A stretch of DNA of 64,000 nucleotides from Nitrosomonas sp. (GTDB lineage Bacteria; Pseudomonadota; Gammaproteobacteria; Burkholderiales; Nitrosomonadaceae). Under the pieces are notes generated by a model. The model worked only from the letters and a program-made list of their open reading frames with translations. It did no database searches and was not told where the DNA came from. The translations under genes and the position numbers were made by a program. The DNA is taken from positions 17,330-81,329 of the forward strand of contig JAGRFM010000004.1 of assembly GCA_020446045.1 (NCBI GenBank), in the 5' to 3' direction. Each line of letters starts with the position of its first letter. Within the stretch, counting starts at the first letter, position 1. Positions 29,694 through 39,201 of the stretch are shown here, piece after piece.

Positions 29694-29846
29694 TTAGAAC
29701 TTTGTCAACTTGAAATTGTCACCTACAACGTTGCGCCTTTTGGTAATAGAACAACTGTTTCCTGCGAGACATACCTTGCCATGCATACTGACAAACTCAT
29801 TAAACCCGGCAATATCAAATTGATAAAGTATCAGGTTGCCCATCAT
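29694..29846 (-). pseudogene. 50-codon RidA-like fragment, copy 1
   Basis: The minus-strand frame contains DIAGFNEFVSMHGKVCLAG. Bases 41959-42083 encode DIAGFSELVSVHGKTYLAG. The wording (SE-V-VHG--YLAG) resembles the N-terminus of RidA-family proteins, of which the catalytic rest is missing. Matching protein words with many base differences suggest two old paralogous remnants. The rest of the 29632-30213 gap shows no other supported feature. Confidence 0.4.
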
Positions 29847-30213
29847 TGTATCAAAATGTAAACCGGTTTCATGTGCGCGGTTGCAAAGTAATTATTTTTC
29901 TCCATTACGGTCGCAAATTAATCGGTATCGTTCCGGTTTTCATTTGAAGACATTTAATTGCATTATAACTTGAAATATTAAGTTGCAGGTTGGACATATC
30001 CGGCTATGCGCGTCAGAATAATAACGAAAGTAATATTGGCGCAATTTAAGATAATCTGCTTGGAAGACCAAGGTTTTGCAAGGGTTATCTTGAATAAACA
30101 AATGTTTTTAAGATTGAACACCGAAATTTTCCCGGTAGCATGGAGAAATTCATGCAGAATCTATCTTAAAATGCGTGTTGTTAATTCAATAAAGAAATTT
30201 TGAGGAACAGGTG

Positions 30214-30990
30214 ATGACAGGGTTACAATTAAAGAGCCGAATTAATTTAAAATGTTTGTGCGTTTTGCTTATGTTGATGCTTTATGGTGCGTTTGTTCAT
30301 GCAGAAAGCGTTGAAACAATTGACGAACAATTAATTGCTGGTGCGGAAAAGGGGAATTTACCATTGGTGAGGCGCATTCTTGAGGCAGAACCCGAATTGT
30401 CTCCAGAAACCATTAATACGGCACTGTTTGCGGGTGTCAGAAAGGGCAGTAAACCTATTGTTCAATTGTTGCTGGATAGAGGGGGCGATGTAAATTATCG
30501 CGGAGACAATGGGTATACCGTATTAATACAGGCTGCAAGGGATGGCCGTGCACATCTAGTTGCGCTATTATTGCCGCTTGGTGCGGATGTGAACGCAACC
30601 GCAAGCGAGACAAATGAAACAGCGTTGATTCTGGCCGCAAAACGCAACCGGCGTGAGGTGATTGATCTGCTGTTGGCGGCCAATGCAGATATACATGCCA
30701 GAAGAAGCGATGGGATGACGGCTTTAATGCTTGCCTCGCGCGGTGGACATCAGCAATCGGTGCTTAAATTAATCGAGGCGGGAGCCGAGATTAATGCGCA
30801 GCTTGAGAACGGAGCGACACCGCTAATGCTTGCTGCTCAACATGGTCACATTGGTGTGATTTATGTGTTGTTACAGGCTAATGCGGATCTGGATATCAAA
30901 GCGAGTAATGGTGCTACAGCCCTGACACTGGCCAATGTATACCGGCATACTGAGGCAGCAGAAATGCTTAAAAAGGCTGGGGCGCGATGA
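30214..30990 (+). CDS. Exported ankyrin-repeat protein
   Basis: The 258-residue protein opens with a cleavable signal peptide (hydrophobic CLCVLLMLMLYGAF, then HAES). About six ankyrin repeats follow, with the typical G-T-L--AA--GH---V--LL--GAD-N pattern up to the C-terminus. I prefer the ATG at 30214 over the GTG 3 bases upstream because gagg lies 8 bases before it. Ankyrin arrays bind other proteins and no enzymatic domain is present. It is followed after 49 bases by a Sel1-repeat lipoprotein on the same strand. Two exported protein-interaction scaffolds in a row suggest they act together in the envelope, but their partners are unknown. Confidence 0.85.
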   Translation: MTGLQLKSRINLKCLCVLLMLMLYGAFVHAESVETIDEQLIAGAEKGNLPLVRRILEAEPELSPETINTALFAGVRKGSKPIVQLLLDRGGDVNYRGDNGYTVLIQAARDGRAHLVALLLPLGADVNATASETNETALILAAKRNRREVIDLLLAANADIHARRSDGMTALMLASRGGHQQSVLKLIEAGAEINAQLENGATPLMLAAQHGHIGVIYVLLQANADLDIKASNGATALTLANVYRHTEAAEMLKKAGAR

Positions 30991-31039
30991 AGATCAAAAA
31001 GAATATTAATGTTATAGATTTTAAAGGAAAAATGATTAA

Positions 31040-31711
31040 ATGAAAGGGAAAACTGTTTTATTGCTTGCTGTTCCATTGATGTTTCTGTATGGGTGTGGCG
31101 AAGATACATCGAGTGATAATGCAGCGACGGGTTCAAAGTCGCAGACAATGAACGAGGTCACAAGAGTCGATGAATTGCCATCTTTTTTAAGTGAAGGTAT
31201 GTCTGAGGAAGAAATGGCCGAGCTTAGAGAACAGATCATGCCAGGCAGTTCGGATGGGCCGACACCGGGCGAAAAATTTCAGGCTTTGCTTGAACGAGCT
31301 CAAGAAGGCGACCCTGAGGCTCAGACCAATCTGGGTGTCATGTATTACACCGGAGAAGCGGTATCTAAAACAGCAACGGGCCAGGTGCTCGATAATGATC
31401 CGGGACTGGCTGCAGGATGGTTTTATCGTGCGGCTGAGCAAGGCTATGCAGATGCACAGTTTAATCTCGGATTATTGTATGCCAATGGTGAAGGTGTAGC
31501 CCAGGATATGACTGAAGCTGTGTCTTTATTCAAACTGGCTGCCGAGCAAGGGCATGTTGATGCACAAAACAATCTGGGTGCGCTTTATTATATGGGTGAA
31601 GGCGTAGAACGGGATGAACAGGAAGCAATAGAATGGTTTGAGAAAGCTGCTGCTCAGGGTAATGAAGAAGCGATTACCAATCTTGAAGCTATCAGGGCCG
31701 CTCAACACTGA
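31040..31711 (+). CDS. Sel1-repeat lipoprotein
   Basis: The 223-residue protein has a lipoprotein signal with the lipobox ending FLYGC (Cys19). An acidic linker is followed by four Sel1-like repeats (A-EGD-EAQTNLG-MYY-GEGV type) from about residue 83 to the end. Sel1 repeats form alpha-solenoids that scaffold protein complexes at the membrane. It probably forms an operon with the ankyrin gene upstream. Its last 10 bases overlap the end of the convergent ubiX. Confidence 0.87.
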   Translation: MKGKTVLLLAVPLMFLYGCGEDTSSDNAATGSKSQTMNEVTRVDELPSFLSEGMSEEEMAELREQIMPGSSDGPTPGEKFQALLERAQEGDPEAQTNLGVMYYTGEAVSKTATGQVLDNDPGLAAGWFYRAAEQGYADAQFNLGLLYANGEGVAQDMTEAVSLFKLAAEQGHVDAQNNLGALYYMGEGVERDEQEAIEWFEKAAAQGNEEAITNLEAIRAAQH

Positions 31712-32340
31712 TCGTCAGAATGTGACAAATTTTGTTCGCCCCAGCGTGGCATTAATTGATGATCAATCTTAAGATGATCGAGTATGCGTGCCACAATAAA
31801 GTCAATGATTTGTTGCAGGGTTTGCGGATGGTGGTAGAAACCGGGATTAGCTGGCAAAATAACGGCTCCCATTCTGGATAATCTGAGCATATTTTCCAGA
31901 TGAAGGGTTGAAAGGGGTGTTTCGCGCGGGACCAGTATAAGCTGCCGTTGTTCTTTCAGCATCACATCGGCTGCACGTTCGATCAGGTTTTGACTCATGC
32001 CGGTAGAAACTGCGGCGAGTGTGCCCATGGTGCAAGGACAAATAATCATGGCGTCGGCAGCATTTGTGCCGGATGCAACCGGGGAGAACCAGGCTTCACG
32101 CCCAAAAACCTGCAGTGACGCATCAGGAATCTGGAAATGGTGTTTAAAAAAGGATTCCGCTTCTTTGGGTTGAGATGGAAGCGGTAGATCCATTTCCTGC
32201 TGTGCGACAATCTGTGCGACTTTGGAATAAAGCAAATAAACCGTGTGGTTACTACGCAGTAACATTTCCAGTAATCGCATGCCGTACGGCATACCTGATG
32301 CGCCTGTAAATGCCAGCGTTATCGTTTTGGGTTTACTCAT
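31702..32340 (-). CDS. ubiX: Flavin prenyltransferase UbiX
   Basis: The 212-residue flavoprotein begins with the family motif AFTGASGMPYGMRLLE and retains the FMN-binding region around ASGTNAADAMIICPCTMG. UbiX makes prenylated FMN, the cofactor of the decarboxylase UbiD in ubiquinone synthesis. It is convergent with the Sel1 gene and has a 208-base upstream gap before hprK in which I see no structure. Confidence 0.93.
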   Translation of the reverse strand: MSKPKTITLAFTGASGMPYGMRLLEMLLRSNHTVYLLYSKVAQIVAQQEMDLPLPSQPKEAESFFKHHFQIPDASLQVFGREAWFSPVASGTNAADAMIICPCTMGTLAAVSTGMSQNLIERAADVMLKEQRQLILVPRETPLSTLHLENMLRLSRMGAVILPANPGFYHHPQTLQQIIDFIVARILDHLKIDHQLMPRWGEQNLSHSDDQC

Positions 32341-32548
32341 TGGCGATATGTAACGCTATTGGCCACATAATAAATTGGAATCTTTTTCTTTAATTTCAGG
32401 GTGTCGCTAGAAATCCGTCAGTTGCGTATACCCGTTTCACTGATTGCCTGCTTGCCCTGTTCCGTTACAATGCTTTGTTGTTCAAATTGAAATGGCACTA
32501 GTAAAAAATCATAAAACATCTTTATTTTATTGATTGCTGGCATTTAAA

Positions 32549-33508
32549 TTATTCATTTTTAAGATTGGGGGGTTGATTTAACATTTCCTGTTCGTGCCGT
32601 TCAATAAACTCTTTTGTACTGTCAATGCCGCGTAATTGAAGCACATAATTCCTGACTGCCGCTTCAACCAGAACAGCGAGGTTGCGGCCAGCAGCAACGG
32701 GGATAATGACTTTGGGAATGTCGACATTGATGATTGTTTCAGTCAAGTTGCTGATCGGAAGCCGTTCCATTTGATAAATGTCCGAAGTGGCCGTATTCTG
32801 TAAATGTACGATCAGCTTCATGTTTTTGTAGCGGCGTACAGCGGTTTCACCAAAAATGGTGCGGATATTCAACATGCCTAACCCGCGTACTTCCAGGTAA
32901 TCACGCAGAATCGGCGGACATCTGCCTTCCAGAGTTTCAGGCGCAATACGACGTAACTCCACAACATCATCGGCGACCAGTCCATGTCCTCTGCTGATGA
33001 GTTCGAGTGCAAGTTCACTTTTTCCAACACCACTTTCACCCGTGATCATAACACCCATACCGAGAACATCCAGTAATACGCCATGAAGTGAACACGAAGG
33101 CGCCAAAACACGTCCAAGATGAGAGCGGAATAACCAGATCACTTCCAGGCTCGGAAAAGGAGAACTCAAGAGTGGTGTGCAGGTTTCGTCCGCCATGGCG
33201 CATAGTGTTTTGGGAGGTTGAGCGCCATCGGCAACGATGAGACATGCAAGGTTACTTTGTTTTAATAGATTGAAATTTTTTTCAAGAATGCCTTGATTTA
33301 GATTGTTGATATAGTTGACTTCATTACTACTGAGTACCTGAATCCAATTCGGATGGATAAAATTGAGGTGGCCGATCATTCCCTGATTGGATTGCGCAAT
33401 ACGGTCATCGCTAAGTACTTTATTTTCTTTATCTTGACCGGCAATCCAGGTCAGTTTCAGCTTTTCTTTTTTGTCTTCAAACAGTTCGCTAATGCTAATT
33501 TGAGACAT
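32549..33508 (-). CDS. hprK: HPr kinase/phosphorylase
   Basis: This 319-residue bifunctional enzyme has the P-loop GESGVGKS and the HprK signature EVRGLGMLNIRTIFGE. It phosphorylates HPr on Ser and reverses the reaction with phosphate. In proteobacteria it usually belongs to a regulatory phosphotransferase chain with PtsN, not sugar uptake. It overlaps ptsN by 14 bases and ends the rpoN-hpf-ptsN-hprK operon. Confidence 0.95.
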   Translation of the reverse strand: MSQISISELFEDKKEKLKLTWIAGQDKENKVLSDDRIAQSNQGMIGHLNFIHPNWIQVLSSNEVNYINNLNQGILEKNFNLLKQSNLACLIVADGAQPPKTLCAMADETCTPLLSSPFPSLEVIWLFRSHLGRVLAPSCSLHGVLLDVLGMGVMITGESGVGKSELALELISRGHGLVADDVVELRRIAPETLEGRCPPILRDYLEVRGLGMLNIRTIFGETAVRRYKNMKLIVHLQNTATSDIYQMERLPISNLTETIINVDIPKVIIPVAAGRNLAVLVEAAVRNYVLQLRGIDSTKEFIERHEQEMLNQPPNLKNE

Positions 33509-33962
33509 TCGGTGTCCACTCGGTAATCAACTGATGGATTTCTTCCGCATTTTTACTGTTTAGAATACTGTCCCTAAATTTTTTGTCACTGAACATCTGT
33601 GCCAATTCACTTAAAATCTGTAAGTGCTGATCGGTTGCTTTTTCGGGAACCAGCAGTATGCAGGCAATATTGACGGGTTGCCCATCGGGTGCATCAAAGG
33701 GAATAGCTTCTTTCATTCTGACCAGGGCTGCAACTGCTTCTCGTAATCCTTTAATACGCCCATGCGGTATAGCGACACCTTGTCCTAGCCCTGTTGACCC
33801 TAGTTTTTCCCTGGCAAACAGGCTGTCAAAAACTTGATTGCGTGCTATCTGGATTGTATTTTCAAACAGTAATCCGGCTTGTTCGAAAACACGTTTTTTA
33901 CTAGCCACATCAAGATCAACAATAACATTTGATGGTGGCAGTAGTTGTGAAATGAGATTCAT
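33495..33962 (-). CDS. ptsN: Nitrogen-regulatory PTS protein EIIA-Ntr
   Basis: The 155-residue EIIA domain of the fructose/mannitol type has the phosphorylated His in GVAIPHGR. I use the ATG at 33962 (MNLISQLLPPSNVIVDLD), the usual family start; a longer frame to 34004 adds 14 unconserved residues. Phospho-state of PtsN tunes potassium uptake, sigma-54-linked and stress pathways in proteobacteria. It lies 50 bases after hpf. Confidence 0.92.
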   Translation of the reverse strand: MNLISQLLPPSNVIVDLDVASKKRVFEQAGLLFENTIQIARNQVFDSLFAREKLGSTGLGQGVAIPHGRIKGLREAVAALVRMKEAIPFDAPDGQPVNIACILLVPEKATDQHLQILSELAQMFSDKKFRDSILNSKNAEEIHQLITEWTPNVSN

Positions 33963-34012
33963 GATGATACTTTCAAATAGTAAATGCCTGATAAAGACAG
34001 ACAACGATCATA

Positions 34013-34342
34013 TTATTCAAACTCCTGATCCTTTAATGAACCATGGTTTCTTTTTTCAAGATTTTTTTCTTTATGTTTGAGTACTTGACGATCTAACTTG
34101 TCAACCAGGCTGTCTATCGAAGCATACATGTCTGTGCCATTTGCTTCAACGAAAATATCCTTGCCGCGAATATGCAGGTTAGCTTCGGCTTTTTGTTTGT
34201 GTTTTTCAACAGATAGAATCACACTAACATCGATAACGTGATCGAAGTGACGCGTAATTTTATTAATTTTTGTGGTGACATAATCGCGCATGGCTGGCGT
34301 GACTTCTACATGGTTACCGGTAAGTTTTAAATTCATGTTCAT
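34013..34342 (-). CDS. hpf: Ribosome hibernation promoting factor
   Basis: This 109-residue HPF/YfiA protein starts [21 protein letters not shown], the usual beginning. It is the short form without a dimerising tail. It binds the small-subunit decoding region in resting cells. It follows rpoN by 14 bases, a very common arrangement. Confidence 0.94.
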   Translation of the reverse strand: MNMNLKLTGNHVEVTPAMRDYVTTKINKITRHFDHVIDVSVILSVEKHKQKAEANLHIRGKDIFVEANGTDMYASIDSLVDKLDRQVLKHKEKNLEKRNHGSLKDQEFE

Positions 34343-34356
34343 TCCTTTTTTATAAG

Positions 34357-35787
34357 TTATAAAGTTTTTCGTAGATTGGCGGGGGGGATCTGTAATAATT
34401 CTCTATATTTGGCGATTGTTCTGCGCGCTACAACAATACCTTGTTCTTCCAGAATACCGGCGATTTTGCTATCGCTCAACGGTTTTTTGGAGTTTTCTTT
34501 TTGGATGAGCTGTTTGATTAATGCGCGAATAGCTGTTGCTGAACATGCGCCGCCTGTATCTGTTGTTACATGGCTGCCAAAGAAATATTTGAGTTCAAAG
34601 ATGCCGCGTGGTGTGTGCATATATTTTTGAGTGGTGACACGCGATACGGTCGATTCGTGTAACCCGATCGTTTCTGCAATTTCACGTAATACCAATGGCC
34701 GCATAGCGACTTCACCATGTTCAAAAAACTGTTGTTGACGCTCAACGATCGCGTTCGATACGCTCAAAATGGTGCTGGCACGCTGATGTAAATTTTTAAT
34801 CAGCCATTTTGCTTCATTCAGTTGATGGGACAATTCTTCTGTTGTCTCGACATTTTTCTGTTTAAGTATATTCGCGTAGAATTGATTGATATTCAGACGG
34901 GGTAGTGCATCCTGATTTAATCTTGCCTTCCAGGTTCCATTTATTTTGCTGACGATAATGTCCGGTATGACATAACGCGTTTTTGTCGAATTGAATGCTG
35001 AGCCGGGGCGGGGATTCAGGTTGACGATCAATTTCTGAACGGCTCGTAAGCCATGATCATCACATTTTAAAATCCGCTTGATAGCTGTATATTCATGAGA
35101 TGCCAGAACATCAAGATATTGTGTTACCACTTTGATAGCGCGTTCCCGATGCGGCGTATCGACAGGTAATGCTTGTAACTGCAATACAAGGCATTCTTGC
35201 AGATTTCGCGCGCCTATGCCGGGGGGATCAAGATGCTGCAAAATGACTAGTGCACGTTGAAGATCCTCAATCTTTAATTCCAGTTCCTTGGGTAATATTT
35301 CTAATAATTCCTCAAGATCCTGCGTTAAATATCCGTCATCATCCAGACTATCAATGAGCAGACTTATGATTTTTTTCTCTTTATCGGTTGTTTGACTCAG
35401 ACTGATTTGCTGATTAAGGTATGTTCTTAAATTGAGTGGTTCAGCGGCCAGTTGCGGCATGTCATACTCATCATCGTGCGAATCATATGTTGAAAATCCA
35501 CTGTCCTGATACCACTCTAAATTTTCACCCGTTTCCATCTGCAAGGCTTCATTTTCTTGCCCCGTTACATCTTTTTCATTGTTTTGTGCTGAATCTGAAT
35601 TTTTTTGCGGGTCATGGGATTTTGGATCCCATTGATCATAGATTTCCAATAATGGGTTTTCTTGGATAATACGTTCAATTTCCTGATTCAGATCGACAGA
35701 AGATAACTGCAATAACCGGATGGATTGCTGCAATTGAGGTGTGAGGTTGAGTTGTTGTGTTAGTTTTAACTGGAGCGTCGGTTTCAT
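34357..35787 (-). CDS. rpoN: RNA polymerase sigma-54 factor
   Basis: The 476-residue protein has the glutamine-rich region I ([20 protein letters not shown]), an acidic region II, the core-binding domain and the C-terminal RpoN box [12 protein letters not shown]. It needs AAA+ activators, none of which is encoded in this window. It lies 55 bases after lptB in the usual lptA-lptB-rpoN order. Confidence 0.96.
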   Translation of the reverse strand: MKPTLQLKLTQQLNLTPQLQQSIRLLQLSSVDLNQEIERIIQENPLLEIYDQWDPKSHDPQKNSDSAQNNEKDVTGQENEALQMETGENLEWYQDSGFSTYDSHDDEYDMPQLAAEPLNLRTYLNQQISLSQTTDKEKKIISLLIDSLDDDGYLTQDLEELLEILPKELELKIEDLQRALVILQHLDPPGIGARNLQECLVLQLQALPVDTPHRERAIKVVTQYLDVLASHEYTAIKRILKCDDHGLRAVQKLIVNLNPRPGSAFNSTKTRYVIPDIIVSKINGTWKARLNQDALPRLNINQFYANILKQKNVETTEELSHQLNEAKWLIKNLHQRASTILSVSNAIVERQQQFFEHGEVAMRPLVLREIAETIGLHESTVSRVTTQKYMHTPRGIFELKYFFGSHVTTDTGGACSATAIRALIKQLIQKENSKKPLSDSKIAGILEEQGIVVARRTIAKYRELLQIPPANLRKTL

Positions 35788-35842
35788 CGTTTCAAGAAAC
35801 AGAAAACGGGTTGTTTAAAAGCAAAAAACTCAATTCTACTTT

Positions 35843-36565
35843 TCACAACTGGAAATGCTCTCCTAAATAAACCTTCCTGACATGCTCATTATAAATGATT
35901 TCGTCAGGAATGCCTTGCGCTAATACAATACCGTCACTGATAATGTAAGCATGATCGCAGATACCTAATGTTTCACGAACATTATGATCGGTAATGAGAA
36001 CACCTATGTTTCTTTCCTTTAAAAAAGTTATCACACGTTGTATATCCATGACAGCAATAGGGTCTACTCCTGCAAACGGTTCATCCAGCAAAATAAAGCG
36101 AGGCCTTGTGGCAAGTGCGCGCGCGATTTCAACACGCCGCCGTTCTCCTCCCGATAGACTAATCGCAAGGTTGTTGCGTAAATGGCTGATTTGTAAATCA
36201 TGTAACAAGTCATCGAGCAATCGCTGCTGTTCATCATTGTCTTTGCAATGCAGTTCTAGTATGGCCAGTATATTATCTTCAACGGATAATCTACGGAAGA
36301 TTGAAGCTTCCTGCGGTAAATAACTTAATCCCATTTGTGCTCTTTGATGCATAGGTAATCTGCTTAATTCATGTTCATCCATGAAAATATTACCTTGATC
36401 CAATGGAACTAAACCAACAACCATATAAAAACAAGTTGTTTTTCCTGCGCCATTGGGGCCCAGCAAACCAATAACCTCACCGCTTTTCAATGAAAAAGAC
36501 ACATCGTGTACTACAGTACGCGATTTATAGCGTTTTTTCAGATTCTGGGCTTTTAATACACTCAT
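35843..36565 (-). CDS. lptB: LPS export ABC transporter ATPase LptB
   Basis: The 240-residue cytoplasmic ATPase has Walker A GPNGAGKT, signature [15 protein letters not shown] and Walker [14 protein letters not shown]. It powers LPS transfer to the LptC-LptA bridge. The ATG at 36565, 10 bases after the lptA stop, gives the normal length; an extension to 36682 would run inside lptA. Confidence 0.95.
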   Translation of the reverse strand: MSVLKAQNLKKRYKSRTVVHDVSFSLKSGEVIGLLGPNGAGKTTCFYMVVGLVPLDQGNIFMDEHELSRLPMHQRAQMGLSYLPQEASIFRRLSVEDNILAILELHCKDNDEQQRLLDDLLHDLQISHLRNNLAISLSGGERRRVEIARALATRPRFILLDEPFAGVDPIAVMDIQRVITFLKERNIGVLITDHNVRETLGICDHAYIISDGIVLAQGIPDEIIYNEHVRKVYLGEHFQL

Positions 36566-36575
36566 AAGAGCTTGG

Positions 36576-37136
36576 TTATTCTGAGATAGATGGGTCGGTA
36601 TTGTCGTTGCCGTTTGATTTGTTCTTGGGCTGAAAAATGATTCTGACGCGATTATCGTCACTGGTTTCCCCACCGCTGTCATGACTGCCGATCACCTGAA
36701 AAAACTCAGTAGTTATGTTGTAGGAAATATAATCACCTTTTACTTCGTCTTCACCGCGTTTCAAGCGTGCCTGTTTAAATAATTCTATTTTTTCTAATTT
36801 GTTGTCGTATTCGGCACGTTCACTCCAGCCTTCAATGTATTCATCAACGCCGTCGCGTTTCTGCCGAAAAGTTACCAGATTGCCGGTAGCTGTTGCATAG
36901 CGAAAACCGTCAACATCTTCTTTTAAGATAACCTTGTCCGCAGTAATCCGAAGTGTCCCTTGCGTCATAATGACATTACCGGTAAATATACTGACACGTA
37001 TCGAATCTTTTCTTTTGACATCTTCAACTGTCGCACGGTCTGCCTCAAGATAAATGGGTTGATCACGATCCGCGCGTTCAGCATATGCAGAACCAATGAG
37101 AAGACAAGTCAGTGCACTAAAAAGTATTGCTTTCAT
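36576..37136 (-). CDS. lptA: LPS transport periplasmic protein LptA
   Basis: The 186-residue protein has a signal peptide ([19 protein letters not shown]) and an OstA/LptA beta-jellyroll with the usual DKVILKED and [10 protein letters not shown] words. It forms the periplasmic bridge for LPS. It overlaps lptC by 4 bases. The C-terminal end is polar and low-complexity. Confidence 0.9.
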   Translation of the reverse strand: MKAILFSALTCLLIGSAYAERADRDQPIYLEADRATVEDVKRKDSIRVSIFTGNVIMTQGTLRITADKVILKEDVDGFRYATATGNLVTFRQKRDGVDEYIEGWSERAEYDNKLEKIELFKQARLKRGEDEVKGDYISYNITTEFFQVIGSHDSGGETSDDNRVRIIFQPKNKSNGNDNTDPSISE

Positions 37137-37702
37137 GGGTTTTGATTAATAGCGCGTACATGTGATAACAATTCGACCATGCCGGTATCATTGTTCAGTT
37201 CCAGTCCGACGGCCTGTATTGTTGTATTAAGCCTAGTGATTTTGACAACTTTATCTGTTTTGACTAAATTTTCGTCAGGTATCAGATGCAATTTATCGGT
37301 TTTTAATGTGATTTTACGTTCGTCGGTATTAAGCCCACGGATTGCAGTAACATCGCCAGTGAGAAAAATTTCTTCTCCACTGTTCATGATTTTAGCGTTA
37401 TTGGCAAAAACCTCCAGAGGTGGATTTTTCGGGTCGGTATTGACAAACTGTATATCTTCCAATTGTGTTAGATCCTGATTGGTGTAATGGAGCAGTTTCC
37501 TGGCATGAAAAAAGCGGTGCACCGATTTGTCGTGTTCTACACGAAAACCTGAGATATTCTCAATGATATAATCGGGTTCATGAAAGAAATCGAAGTTGTC
37601 TGTGCCAGATATCGGTTGTGTTATTTTATCTAACCAGATTGTTACCGCAATGAGGCTGGTTAATAAAATAAAGATCATACTGAAATATGAGCGGTGAATC
37701 AT
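37133..37702 (-). CDS. lptC: LPS export protein LptC
   Basis: The 189-residue protein has one N-terminal membrane anchor (about 8-22) and a periplasmic LptC jellyroll. I prefer the ATG at 37702; a frame up to 37759 adds 19 residues with a second hydrophobic stretch. LptC passes LPS from the inner-membrane transporter to LptA. The usual upstream partners kdsD and kdsC are not here: the neighbour is the divergent nadA. Confidence 0.85.
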   Translation of the reverse strand: MIHRSYFSMIFILLTSLIAVTIWLDKITQPISGTDNFDFFHEPDYIIENISGFRVEHDKSVHRFFHARKLLHYTNQDLTQLEDIQFVNTDPKNPPLEVFANNAKIMNSGEEIFLTGDVTAIRGLNTDERKITLKTDKLHLIPDENLVKTDKVVKITRLNTTIQAVGLELNNDTGMVELLSHVRAINQNP

Positions 37703-37947
37703 CGGAAATAGAGCGCAGTTCGCGATTGTCAAAAAAGCATAAAAGTGGTTACGTATCAAAAATGGTTATTTGTGCTTCAATGTCGGTATTGCTTGATAAT
37801 CTGTGGATCAGTAATGAAAATGTCCTGCGAACATTATGAATACCCGTGGCATGTTAAGTTATGAATTGTACGTTCGCCCATTATAGCAGAACTTACTTCT
37901 TCGATTGCATATCCAGTCATTATGATTTGTTAAGGAGATTTGCAATC

Positions 37948-37977
37948 ATGTTTTGGATTTTATCAACAGAGTGCTGA
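37948..37977 (+). CDS. Possible 9-codon leader peptide upstream of nadA
   Basis: ATG at 37948 is preceded by the strong ribosome binding site aaggag at 10 bases spacing. The frame reads MFWILSTEC and stops at 37977, 59 bases before the nadA start, which itself lacks a good binding site. A regulatory upstream frame is possible. Chance cannot be excluded for so short a frame. Confidence 0.25.
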   Translation: MFWILSTEC

Positions 37978-38036
37978 ATTAGTTGAAGTGAAATGTTTAA
38001 ACGATCACAATTATATTTCTCATAATCAGATTTTAA

Positions 38037-39155
38037 ATGGAAGTGACATCGAGAATGCGTGCAGAAGCAATAGATTTTGGATATTTTAATCAAATACGGG
38101 ACGAAGACTGTGTAGAGCGTATACAGGCAGCCAAGGAAACGCTAGGAAGACGTGCGACTATTTTGGCACACCATTACCAACGTGCTGATGTTTATCGACA
38201 TGCCGATTTGACGGGTGATTCGCTGAAGCTTGCATTTCAGGCGGCACAAACGGATGCAGATTACCTGGTGTTTTGCGGCGTCCATTTCATGGCAGAAGTG
38301 GCGGATATTCTGTCAAGTGACGAACAAACTGTAATTTTGCCCGATATGGCGGCAGGTTGTTCGATGGCGGACATGGCCAGCCTCGCCAATGTTGAGCGCG
38401 CTTGGCGCGAGTTGAGGAAAATATTGAATCCGGACGAAGTGGTAACGCCGGTTACCTATATCAATTCTGCTGCGGATTTGAAGGCGTTCTGCGGTGAACA
38501 CGGTGGTATAGTATGCACTTCAAGTAATGCGGGAAAAATCCTCGAATGGTCGTTTCAGCAGCGAGAAAAAATTCTGTTTTTTCCGGATCAGCATCTTGGA
38601 CGATGGAGTGGCTATCAGCTCGGCATCCCCCTTGATGAAATGGTGGTTTGGGATTTTGACGAGCCGATGGGTGGCTTGACACCTGAACAAATCAAAAAAG
38701 CAAAAATACTGTTATGGAAAGGGCACTGCTCGGTGCATCAGATGTTTCAGGCCCAGCATATTATCCGATTTCGTAATAAATACCCTGAAGGCATTGTCAT
38801 CTCACACCCTGAATGCAGCTTTGAAGTTTGTAATGCATCGGACTATGTTGGGTCTACGGAATATATTATTCGCACCATTGCCGATGCAGATGAGGGTTCA
38901 CGCTGGCTGGTAGGTACCGAACTGAACCTTGTCAGCAGAATAGCCGAGGAATTCAGATCGCAAGGAAAATTTGTTCATTTCATGTCGCCCCTGGTTTGTA
39001 TGTGTTCTACCATGGCGCGTATCGATCCTCAGCATCTGACTTGGGCGATGGAAAATCTTGCTAATGGCACCACGGTCAATCGGATTCAGGTTCCAAAACA
39101 TGAAGCAGAACTTGCTAAACTTGCATTGGATCGAATGCTCGATGTTTCAAAATAA
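38037..39155 (+). CDS. nadA: Quinolinate synthase A
   Basis: This 372-residue iron-sulfur enzyme condenses iminoaspartate and dihydroxyacetone phosphate to quinolinate in NAD synthesis. The three cluster Cys regions are present: FCGVHFM (C80), HPECSFEVC (C260) and VCMCSTM (C321 or C323). The substrate-binding AHHYQRADVY word is intact. An alternative ATG at 38055 would also fit. nadB and nadC are not in the window. Confidence 0.95.
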   Translation: MEVTSRMRAEAIDFGYFNQIRDEDCVERIQAAKETLGRRATILAHHYQRADVYRHADLTGDSLKLAFQAAQTDADYLVFCGVHFMAEVADILSSDEQTVILPDMAAGCSMADMASLANVERAWRELRKILNPDEVVTPVTYINSAADLKAFCGEHGGIVCTSSNAGKILEWSFQQREKILFFPDQHLGRWSGYQLGIPLDEMVVWDFDEPMGGLTPEQIKKAKILLWKGHCSVHQMFQAQHIIRFRNKYPEGIVISHPECSFEVCNASDYVGSTEYIIRTIADADEGSRWLVGTELNLVSRIAEEFRSQGKFVHFMSPLVCMCSTMARIDPQHLTWAMENLANGTTVNRIQVPKHEAELAKLALDRMLDVSK

Positions 39156-39201
39156 GCGTGTTGTGCAATGTGATTCGGCATTACGCATTGAGTCGTGATT
39201 T

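Noticed and set aside
30006-30203. A 65-codon plus-strand frame upstream of the ankyrin gene
   Set aside because: No ribosome binding site and no recognisable sequence; likely chance.
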